From contig CAJTUT010000007.1 of NCBI GenBank assembly GCA_910579455.1, forward strand, positions 1-7,253: a DNA stretch of 7,253 bases. The letters run 5' to 3'. The notes under the pieces were generated by a model. It did not search any database, had not been told where the DNA came from, and was given only the letters and a program-made list of their open reading frames with translations. The translations under genes and the position numbers were made by a program. Positions 1 to 4,211 of this stretch are shown in pieces (position 1 is the first letter of the stretch; every line of letters starts with the position of its first letter). The stretch comes from an uncultured Bacilli bacterium (lineage in GTDB: Bacteria > Bacillota_I > Bacilli_A > RF39 > UBA660).

Positions 1-590
1 TCGGGGCGATTATTAATACTATACTCAACTTTAGAAGCTGGTAAATCGGATTTGCCTTTATATTCATATTCGGGCTTATATTTCATTCTTCTAGTATCTT
101 CTAGTTTTACGTTAATAATATGGTATCTAATCGCATTATAAATTGTTGGAGTAGTAATAGGAGCAAATTCAGAATAGCTAAACATATGATGAGCTTTCAT
201 ATAACCAACAATAACATCAGGAGACCATTGATCTATTTTGATTTTATCTTCAATAAATTTAGCCATTTTTTTATATTTTCTGAGTTTATATTCGCCTTTA
301 GATAAACCTCTTTTAAAATTGGCATCATTTTGAGCATATTCAGCAGTATAAGGCATGGTTTTAGTTTTACCAGTTCGAATATACATTTTCTCTTTTCTCC
401 TTTGTTTAAGTTCTCTAGAAATAGTAGATTTGTGAACTCCAAGATAGTTAGCAATATCAGTATTATTAAATAGTCTTTTTCCATTTATATCTTTTTGATT
501 AATAAGAGATTCAATAACTATTCTATCGTCTTTTTTGAGATGACGATATTGATTTTCCTTCTTTTTTAGTGTATTATTTGCTTTAGACAT
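1..590 (-). CDS. IS30-family transposase, N-terminal part (runs off window)
   Basis: The ATG at 590-588 opens 196 codons without a stop, continuing past base 1. Residues 20-65 look like the N-terminal helix-turn-helix of IS30 transposases (HTH_38 type): the block around NTDIANYLGVHKSTISREL (residues 43-61) is the classic 'x-I-A-x-x-L-G-x-x-x-S-T-I-S-R-E' pattern that binds the terminal inverted repeats. Residues 122-153 (WSPD...TIYNAI) match the second conserved block preceding the catalytic core. The last visible residues, SINNRP, correspond to the conserved segment just before the DDE integrase domain, which is therefore outside the window. The start is supported by an AGAAAGGAA ribosome binding site just upstream and a consensus promoter at 652-624. 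The protein would cut and join the IS ends during transposition. Family identification is secure; activity cannot be judged. Confidence 0.92.
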   Translation of the reverse strand, partial: MSKANNTLKKKENQYRHLKKDDRIVIESLINQKDINGKRLFNNTDIANYLGVHKSTISRELKQRRKEKMYIRTGKTKTMPYTAEYAQNDANFKRGLSKGEYKLRKYKKMAKFIEDKIKIDQWSPDVIVGYMKAHHMFSYSEFAPITTPTIYNAIRYHIINVKLEDTRRMKYKPEYEYKGKSDLPASKVEYSINNRP

Positions 591-623
591 ATGAATTTTC
601 CTTTCTTTTTGTAGCGAAAAGAT

Positions 624-652
624 ATTATAGATTATTCATATGTCTTTTTCAA
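624..652 (-). promoter_or_regulatory. Promoter of the IS30 transposase gene
   Basis: Read on the minus strand, TTGAAA (652-647) and TATAAT (629-624) are separated by exactly 17 bp, a near-consensus sigma-A promoter. Transcription would start near 617, giving a leader of about 25 nt that contains the AGAAAGG ribosome binding site. The -35 element lies very close to the IS terminus. Confidence 0.75.
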
Positions 653-660
653 TTATGAAA

Positions 661-683
661 TGTTGCACTTCAAACTTAAATTA
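661..683. repeat. Probable terminal inverted repeat of the IS30 element
   Basis: The sequence TGTTGCACTTCAAACTTAAA (661-680) resembles the terminal repeats of low-GC Gram-positive IS30 elements, which typically contain a GAAGTGCAACA core when read from the other strand. It sits about 70-90 bp upstream of the transposase start, where a terminus is expected. The matching repeat at the other end is outside the window, so neither the exact boundary nor the short target duplication can be confirmed here. Confidence 0.5.
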
Positions 684-699
684 ACAGATAAAAGAATAA

Positions 700-728
700 T
701 TGACAATTTAAAAATGTAAATTTATAAT
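700..728 (+). promoter_or_regulatory. Consensus sigma-A promoter of the rubrerythrin gene
   Basis: TTGACA (700-705) and TATAAT (723-728) are both perfect hexamers separated by 17 bp. Transcription should begin near 735, leaving a leader of about 45 nt. The first half of a PerR-like box (TTATAAT, 722-728) coincides with the -10 element, but the second half matches poorly (3 of 7). The promoter begins only about 20 bp outside the IS30 end and appears undamaged by the insertion. Confidence 0.85.
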
Positions 729-738
729 AATAGTTGAA

Positions 739-756
739 TCCTATTAGAATATAGGA
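739..756 (+). promoter_or_regulatory. Inverted repeat in the rubrerythrin leader, possible operator
   Basis: TCCTAT (739-744) and ATAGGA (751-756) are perfect 6-bp inverted arms around a 6-bp spacer, placed a few bases after the predicted transcription start of the rubrerythrin gene. The position would suit a repressor operator or a weak 5' hairpin. The regulator is not identifiable from the sequence, and in AT-rich DNA an 18-bp element of this quality can occur by chance. Confidence 0.35.
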
Positions 757-780
757 ATAAAAAAGAAAGGAAGTATAAGA

Positions 781-1323
781 ATGGAATTAAAAGGAAGTCA
801 AACAGAAGCTAATTTGATGGCAGCTTTTGCGGGAGAAAGTCAGGCAAGGAATAAGTATACTTACTATGCTGGAAAGGCCAAAAAGGATGGATATGAACAA
901 TTGTCTGAGATTTTTTTAGAAACAGCAGATAACGAAAAGGAACATGCTAAACTTTGGTTTAAAGAGTTACATGGAGGTGAAATCCCAGATACTATTATCA
1001 ACTTAGAGGATGCAGCAGCAGGTGAAAATTACGAATGGACAGAAATGTATAAGGAGTTTGCAGAAACAGCTAGGAAAGAAGGGTTTGATCGAATTGCAAA
1101 TCTTTTTGAAAAAGTTGGAGAGATTGAAAAGGAACATGAGAAAAGATATCTTACCTTACTTCAAAATATTAAGGACGATAGGATCTTCCATAAAGATGGT
1201 GATAAAATTTGGGTATGTCGCAATTGTGGTTATGTATATGAAGGTCGTGATGCTTTGAAAGTATGTCCAGTATGTAATCATCCACAAAGTTTCATGGAAG
1301 TAAAAGCAGATAATTACGAATAA
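781..1323 (+). CDS. rbr: Rubrerythrin (di-iron peroxidase with rubredoxin domain)
   Basis: This 180-residue protein is a standard-length rubrerythrin, a cytoplasmic enzyme of anaerobes that reduces hydrogen peroxide to water with electrons from NAD(P)H-linked rubredoxin-type donors. Residues 1-135 form the ferritin-like four-helix domain. The di-iron ligands are all visible: Glu19 (AGESQARN), Glu52/His55 (EKEH), Glu82 and Glu85 (GENYEW), and Glu116/His119 (EKEH). Residues 143-173 form the rubredoxin-like domain, with the [Fe(SCys)4] cysteines Cys146, Cys149, Cys162 and Cys165. The start has a good ribosome binding site (AAAGGAAG, about 7 nt upstream). The gene is monocistronic: consensus promoter at 700-728, intrinsic terminator at 1344-1378. 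In clostridia such genes often belong to the PerR peroxide regulon, but only half of a PerR box can be seen here. No truncation or odd residues; function assignment is firm. Confidence 0.97.
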   Translation: MELKGSQTEANLMAAFAGESQARNKYTYYAGKAKKDGYEQLSEIFLETADNEKEHAKLWFKELHGGEIPDTIINLEDAAAGENYEWTEMYKEFAETARKEGFDRIANLFEKVGEIEKEHEKRYLTLLQNIKDDRIFHKDGDKIWVCRNCGYVYEGRDALKVCPVCNHPQSFMEVKADNYE

Positions 1324-1343
1324 TTATAAGGTAACTTTAACAT

Positions 1344-1378
1344 AAGTAGATTTATTGAAAATGAAATCTACTTTTTTT
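1344..1378 (+). terminator. Rho-independent terminator after rubrerythrin
   Basis: AAGTAGATTT (1344-1353) pairs perfectly with AAATCTACTT (1364-1373) around a 10-nt loop, and the stem runs into seven consecutive T (1372-1378). It starts about 20 nt after the rubrerythrin stop codon and separates that gene from the decayed gene downstream. Confidence 0.92.
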
Positions 1379-1418
1379 ATAAAAATATTGAAATTGTAAT
1401 ACAAATAGTAAACTTTTA

Positions 1419-1427
1419 TGGTATAAT
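1419..1427 (+). promoter_or_regulatory. Extended -10 promoter of the decayed gene
   Basis: TGGTATAAT (1419-1427) is a perfect extended -10 element (TGnTATAAT). No good -35 hexamer lies at the right distance, which is tolerated by extended -10 promoters. It sits about 25 bp upstream of the start codon at 1453, and an AAGGAG ribosome binding site (1439-1444) lies between them. Confidence 0.6.
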
Positions 1428-1452
1428 CTATTTATAATAAGGAGTTTTTAGA

Positions 1453-1819
1453 ATGGATATTTCACTCTATGATAAGAATCATATAGGTGATAAACGTAAA
1501 ATCTATGCGGGTCATGTTTTTGTTTAAGTTCATTTATTTTTATGATGAAGGGATGGATAAGACATTTTATAACTTATGATTTATATCTTTCTTTATAGGA
1601 AAGGTTAAAAAGGTTAACTTCTCAGGAATTTGTCAGAATTATGATAAGTTTAATGTAAAAAGTGGAGTTGGGATTGAGATATATAGTAGTTTTAGACATT
1701 TACTTTATTGATTAAAAAGCTTTTTTAACATATTAAAAGAGAATAGTCTTTTATATGTGATACAAGCTACAAAACGTCGTGAGTATATGTTAGTGGAAAA
1801 TGTATTTATTGTGGAATAG
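1453..1819 (+). pseudogene. Decayed small gene, family unknown (frameshift plus two nonsense codons)
   Basis: A start codon at 1453 with a strong AAGGAG site opens only 24 codons before a TAA (1525-1527). Coding-like sequence then continues in another frame to TAG (1817-1819), interrupted by TGA at 1577-1579 and TGA at 1709-1711. Removing one T from the T5 run at 1517-1521 joins the two frames, giving an ancestral product of about 121 residues. It would read MDISLYDKNHIGDKRKIYAG at the start, then a hydrophobic stretch, then segments such as GKVKKVNFSGICQNYDKF and ATKRREYMLVENVF. Both nonsense codons could derive from TGG (Trp) by one G-to-A change. I do not recognise the family. Promoter and ribosome binding site remain intact, so decay may be recent. 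Alternatively the 24-codon ORF is a genuine small gene and the rest is unrelated, which I consider less likely. Confidence 0.6.
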
Positions 1820-1821
1820 CT

Positions 1822-1875
1822 TATAATTAAAAGGAAAAGGATTGGATTTAAATCCAAATGGTTGTTAGAAAATGA
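1822..1875 (+). promoter_or_regulatory. Leader of the Tim44-like gene: -10 box, perfect palindrome and mini-ORF
   Basis: TATAAT at 1822-1827 could serve as a -10 element (no clear -35). It is followed by AAAAGGAAAAGG (1829-1840), a possible ribosome binding site, then TTGGATTTAAATCCAA (1842-1857), a perfect 16-bp palindrome. Directly after it, ATG at 1858 opens a five-codon frame (M-V-V-R-K) whose TGA (1873-1875) overlaps the ATG (1872-1874) of the next gene in an ATGA arrangement. The purine-rich site is too far (31 nt) from the 1872 start to serve it directly, unless the palindrome folds as a hairpin or the mini-ORF couples translation. The sequence elements are seen; their function is inferred. 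Confidence 0.4.
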
Positions 1876-2744
1876 AGCAAAAAAGGAAAAGATTAATATA
1901 CGTTGTTATTGTATTAGTTAGTATTGGAATTTTTTTATTGTACCCATGTTCTGTAGATGCAGATTTAAGTTGGGATAATAATTATAATTTTTTCTTGTTT
2001 TCTTTTGGTGATTCTATTTTTGGAAATAGTAGTTCTAGTTGGGACTATGGTTTAAATTCTTCCGGTAAAGATGTATTTTTTGGAACAATTATTTTATTTA
2101 TTATTGTTATGATCCTATCCATTTATTTTATTAGAAAAAATTATAGGAAGAATCAGGAAATAAAATCTTTAGAACATGTTAATTTGAATCAAGAGTATGT
2201 AAAAATGGAAGAAAGAGTAAAGAAAGTAATTCCTAATTTTAATTTAGAAGAGTTTAAAAATATCGTATTTAAAAAATATAAAGAGATTCAGATTGCTCGC
2301 ATGGACTTTGATTATGATACTTTACGAAAAAATTGTACAGATAGTTTGTATCATATGTATCGATCACAATTAGAAATACTCAAACTAAAAAAGCAGAAGA
2401 ATATTATGAATCATTTTAGGCAGATTACATTTCGAGTAGTGGATATAGAACAGAACCATCAAGAGGTATCTATAAAAATCAGCTCTACTATATGGTGCTA
2501 CGATTATATAATAAATGAAGAAGGAAATATTGTGAAGGGAAATAAAGATAAAAAAAGTGTTTATAATTATGAAATGACCTTTATTAGAAGAATCCAAGGG
2601 AATCATGATAATAAATGTCCTAGTTGTGGTTTTGCTTTGGAAAATCAAAACTCTGTAGTTTGTTCATGTTGCGATGGTGAGATTATAAATGATACAAATT
2701 ACGATTGGGTTCTTTCAAAACAGGAAAAGATTTCCCAAAAATAG
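1872..2744 (+). CDS. Tim44-like domain membrane protein with C-terminal zinc ribbon
   Basis: This 290-residue protein starts with a Lys/Arg-rich end and a hydrophobic segment (residues 8-25) that looks like a signal peptide or signal anchor. Next come an exposed Ser/Gly/aromatic stretch (30-66, including GNSSSSWDYG) and a transmembrane helix (67-88). Residues 110-245 match the Tim44-like fold: a helical part (FKKYKEIQIARMDFDYDTLR) followed by strands (FRQITFRVVDIE, VSIKISSTIWCYDYI, YNYEMTFIRR). A C-terminal zinc ribbon has Cys249, Cys252, Cys264 and Cys267 (CPSC...CSCC, with an extra Cys266), followed by a DWVLSK-like tail. This domain order is known to me from uncharacterised Firmicutes membrane proteins; mitochondrial Tim44 works in protein import, but the bacterial role is not established. 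An in-frame TAG at 1866 fixes the start, although no normal ribosome binding site precedes it. The gene ends base-to-base against the convergent gene at 2745. Confidence 0.8.
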   Translation: MKQKRKRLIYVVIVLVSIGIFLLYPCSVDADLSWDNNYNFFLFSFGDSIFGNSSSSWDYGLNSSGKDVFFGTIILFIIVMILSIYFIRKNYRKNQEIKSLEHVNLNQEYVKMEERVKKVIPNFNLEEFKNIVFKKYKEIQIARMDFDYDTLRKNCTDSLYHMYRSQLEILKLKKQKNIMNHFRQITFRVVDIEQNHQEVSIKISSTIWCYDYIINEEGNIVKGNKDKKSVYNYEMTFIRRIQGNHDNKCPSCGFALENQNSVVCSCCDGEIINDTNYDWVLSKQEKISQK

Positions 2745-3128
2745 TTAGTTAAAAGCAATTTCCACATCTAGATCAGTATCCACAATTGCTATATATAGAA
2801 AGATAACTCCGCTTAATAAAATTAGGGTAGATCCTAGAAGACTCAATTTACTTAAGTCCTTTTTCTTTCTAGAGTCAGTTGCTTTTAAATGACTTACATC
2901 TTTATAGTTATCACAAAAAAAATACAGATATACGGTTATTGCTACAATAAAAATAAAGATTGTAATTTGACGATATTTTTTTTTACTGTAGGGATCCTGA
3001 TATAAAACATAATGTTTTTCTATTTTGTTTCCATATAGACATAGTCCGATTAAAGCAAAATAAATAATCCAAACTATATTTTCAGCTTTTATTTTATTTA
3101 ATAATTCTTTTTTTTCTTCTGTACTCAT
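2745..3128 (-). CDS. Small three-helix membrane protein, paralogue A (unknown function)
   Basis: A 127-residue protein with three predicted membrane helices at about 18-34, 54-71 and 95-115, a charged cytoplasmic-looking N-terminus (MSTEEKKELLNKIKAEN) and a Lys-rich loop (RKKKDLSK, 87-94). It resembles the protein encoded at 3459-3818. Shared features, in the same order, are EN-x-x-WI in helix 1, a YGN/YGD turn followed by K and Y, a Y-x-Y-F stretch leading to NY-x-D after helix 2, and LLGS-x-L-I-L-x-x-G at helix 3. No named family is recognised and no catalytic motif is visible. There is no Shine-Dalgarno sequence: the bases before the ATG read TATATTTTAAT. Its start is only 50 bp from the divergent gene at 3179. 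Its stop codon directly abuts the stop of the Tim44-like gene, with no space for a terminator. Confidence 0.75.
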   Translation of the reverse strand: MSTEEKKELLNKIKAENIVWIIYFALIGLCLYGNKIEKHYVLYQDPYSKKKYRQITIFIFIVAITVYLYFFCDNYKDVSHLKATDSRKKKDLSKLSLLGSTLILLSGVIFLYIAIVDTDLDVEIAFN

Positions 3129-3178
3129 ATTAAAATATATTCTAAAGATTTGAATAATATAATTTGATAGGTGATACT

Positions 3179-3469
3179 ATGAATCTAATTCCTGATATTC
3201 CAGCAAAGGCTTTTTCCTTTAGTGCTGTAGTTGTTGGCTATTTATTAATTGATGATTTAACCGCAAATGAACAAAATGCATTAGGAAATTGGTTGATGCT
3301 AACTGCTCAGGTTTTATGTACAAATGCCTTTTATAAACAGGTACAAGCGGAAAGAAGAGATCAAAAAGGTACTTTTTATCATATGACAAATGAACAAAAT
3401 ATTGAAATGCTTAAGAAAATGGTTCATGCTCTAAATCAAGAAATTGAAAACTTAAAGACTAAACATTAG
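3179..3469 (+). CDS. Conserved-looking small protein, 96 residues (unknown function)
   Basis: The likely start is the ATG at 3179, because AGGTG (3169-3173) lies 5 nt upstream; a TTG at 3164 in the same frame would add five residues but would use up the ribosome binding site. The product has a hydrophobic segment at residues 11-24 (AFSFSAVVVGYLLI), an acidic turn (DDLTANEQNA) and a second largely hydrophobic segment (35-51, LGNWLMLTAQVLCTNAF). A polar C-terminal half follows, with a probable helix or coiled coil (71-94, from NEQNIEMLKK to EIENLK). It may be a membrane-associated protein with one or two hairpin helices. I do not know a named family. A TATAAT at 3158-3163 could be its -10 element, which would leave a leader of only about 9 nt. 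Its last 11 bases overlap the 3' end of the convergent gene on the other strand. Confidence 0.75.
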   Translation: MNLIPDIPAKAFSFSAVVVGYLLIDDLTANEQNALGNWLMLTAQVLCTNAFYKQVQAERRDQKGTFYHMTNEQNIEMLKKMVHALNQEIENLKTKH

Positions 3470-3818
3470 AGGACGAATCAACAGGAGTGGTATTATTTTT
3501 TTGAAAATAGATGAGACATAGTGTTCCCGCTAGAATTAGGATGCTGCCAAGGAGTCTTATTTGGTAGTTTTTATTTTGATATTTTTTATAGTCGCTATAG
3601 TTTCTAATTAGAAAGTAGAAGTATACTAAAATTGAGAAGTAGGCAAGTTTTAGGAATAATTTGTTTGCTTTGTGTAGTGTTTCTTTATCATTATATATCA
3701 ACCCCTTTTTGATTAGTTCATCTCCATAAATATCTAAGGCAGATACTATAATGAATCCAATCCAAATGAAATTTTCAAAACTCAGTCTTTTTACCATTTC
3801 TTCTACGTCTTTATTCAT
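3459..3818 (-). CDS. Small three-helix membrane protein, paralogue B (unknown function)
   Basis: A 119-residue protein with predicted membrane helices at about 15-32, 53-71 and 88-105, and a polar Ser/Thr/Asn tail (KNNTTPVDSSSNV). It is a diverged paralogue of the protein encoded at 2745-3128: both share ENFIWI/ENIVWI, the YGDELIKK/YGNKIEKH turn, YFYFLIRNYSDY/YLYFFCDNYKDV and LLGSILILAG/LLGSTLILLSG. Similar length and the same helix order imply duplication of a gene encoding a small integral membrane protein. Neither copy shows a catalytic motif. As with paralogue A, the start lacks a ribosome binding site (the preceding bases are ATATATTTAATT); the ATG seven codons further in has no better one. 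Stop codon TAG is at 3461-3459, within an 11-bp tail-to-tail overlap with the gene ending at 3469. Confidence 0.75.
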   Translation of the reverse strand: MNKDVEEMVKRLSFENFIWIGFIIVSALDIYGDELIKKGLIYNDKETLHKANKLFLKLAYFSILVYFYFLIRNYSDYKKYQNKNYQIRLLGSILILAGTLCLIYFQKNNTTPVDSSSNV

Positions 3819-3919
3819 AATTAAATATATGCATAAGGTATTAGTATAAGTTCAGGTAATATATAAAATACAGATTGTTTTTTAATTTATGTAGACTTTT
3901 GTTTGGTAGTAATGGAAAA

Positions 3920-3948
3920 TTGACTTATGCTCTTTTATATTCCATACT
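3920..3948 (+). promoter_or_regulatory. Promoter candidate upstream of the inverted repeat
   Basis: TTGACT (3920-3925, 5 of 6 to consensus) and CATACT (3943-3948, 4 of 6) are spaced by 17 bp. Transcription would start near 3955, directly before the inverted repeat at 3960-3979, and would run through the 70-codon ORF into the large STAND gene. Confidence 0.45.
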
Positions 3949-3959
3949 CTTATTGAGGT

Positions 3960-3979
3960 TCATTCTAAGTATAGAATGA
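3960..3979 (+). repeat. 8-bp perfect inverted repeat over a start codon
   Basis: TCATTCTA (3960-3967) and TAGAATGA (3972-3979) are perfect inverted arms around AGTA. As RNA this is an 8-bp hairpin at the very 5' end of the predicted transcript, and it includes the ATG at 3976. No T-run follows, so it is not an intrinsic terminator. It could be an operator or a 5' stabilising or occluding hairpin. Confidence 0.5.
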
Positions 3980-4188
3980 TTGGAAATGGATTAGAGGATT
4001 TTGATTTAAGTTTTTTTGTAATTAGCAGGATACTAGGGGAGGGATCTACGAGAGATTTTATAAAAAATTACAAAAGGATTTATTGGGAAATTGGACCTTC
4101 CTTGTTTATTATTATTCTGAATTTAATAGAGATTTTTTTGGAAAAATTTGGGATATTTTTCTCTCAAAAGGGTTGTTTTATGTTATAA
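3976..4188 (+). CDS. Doubtful 70-residue ORF upstream of the STAND gene
   Basis: An ATG at 3976 opens 70 codons ending in TAA at 4186-4188. The product would have a polar first half (GEGSTRDFIKNYKRIYW) and a hydrophobic helix at about 43-55 (SLFIIILNLIEIF). It resembles no family I know. Arguments against it: no ribosome binding site at a normal distance (the nearest GAGG is 17 nt away), the start codon buried in the 3960-3979 hairpin, and a stop that overlaps the -10 element of the next gene. Argument for it: a fair promoter lies just upstream, and the ORF fills most of the gap before the candidate defence gene. It may be a decayed remnant or non-coding leader. Confidence 0.2.
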   Translation: MIGNGLEDFDLSFFVISRILGEGSTRDFIKNYKRIYWEIGPSLFIIILNLIEIFLEKFGIFFSQKGCFML

Positions 4189-4189
4189 T
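4181..4189 (+). promoter_or_regulatory. Extended -10 promoter of the STAND nuclease gene
   Basis: TGTTATAAT (4181-4189) is a perfect extended -10 element; no good -35 is present at 16-18 bp. Transcription would begin near 4196, leaving a leader of about 16 nt that contains the weak purine-rich site AAAGAAAGTG (4196-4205). Confidence 0.55.
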
Positions 4190-4211
4190 GGTACTAAAGA
4201 AAGTGATGTAT

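Larger units (their letters stand above)
1..683 (-). mobile_element. IS30-family insertion sequence, promoter-proximal end only
   Basis: The left part of the window is the upstream end of an IS30-family element read on the minus strand: a transposase gene, its promoter, and a likely terminal inverted repeat near 661-683. The rest of the element, including the transposase catalytic domain and the other terminal repeat, lies beyond base 1. The right boundary is inferred from the usual short distance (roughly 60-100 bp) between an IS30 terminus and the transposase start, and from the repeat-like sequence there; it could be off by several bases. The reading frame is unbroken as far as it is visible, so the copy may be intact. 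Confidence 0.75.
3819..4211. other. Gene-poor stretch between paralogue B and the STAND gene
   Basis: This stretch of about 390 bp holds no gene that can be trusted. It contains the upstream region of the minus-strand gene starting at 3818 (including a TATACT in minus orientation near 3848-3843), a plus-strand promoter candidate (3920-3948), an 8-bp-stem inverted repeat (3960-3979), a doubtful 70-codon ORF (3976-4188) and the extended -10 promoter of the large gene. I see no terminator and no RNA gene that can be named. Confidence 0.6.

Noticed and set aside
120..305. Plus-strand ORF of 61 codons
   Set aside because: It is the antisense shadow of the IS30 transposase, whose minus-strand frame has clear family motifs.
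233..484. Minus-strand ORF of 83 codons
   Set aside because: It is a shifted-frame shadow inside the IS30 transposase gene, rich in Leu and Ile from AT-rich codons.
722..736. Full PerR box at the rubrerythrin promoter
   Set aside because: TTATAAT matches the left half, but the right half matches only 3 of 7 positions, and the left half is also simply the -10 element.
1010..1258. Plus-strand ORF of 82 codons
   Set aside because: It lies entirely within rubrerythrin in another frame, and the rubrerythrin frame has all its metal ligands.
1514..1819. Reading TGA as tryptophan, which would open one frame through 1514-1819
   Set aside because: All tryptophans in the intact genes are TGG, and no in-frame TGA occurs in the 1014-codon gene or the others. 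A frameshift would still be needed to reach the start codon with the ribosome binding site. A decayed gene under the standard code is simpler.
2385..2648. Minus-strand ORF of 87 codons
   Set aside because: It is antisense to the Tim44-like domain, has no ribosome binding site, and has no recognisable content.
3164..3178. TTG start at 3164 for the 96-residue protein
   Set aside because: The sequence after the TTG contains the AGGTG ribosome binding site for the ATG at 3179, which is the better start.
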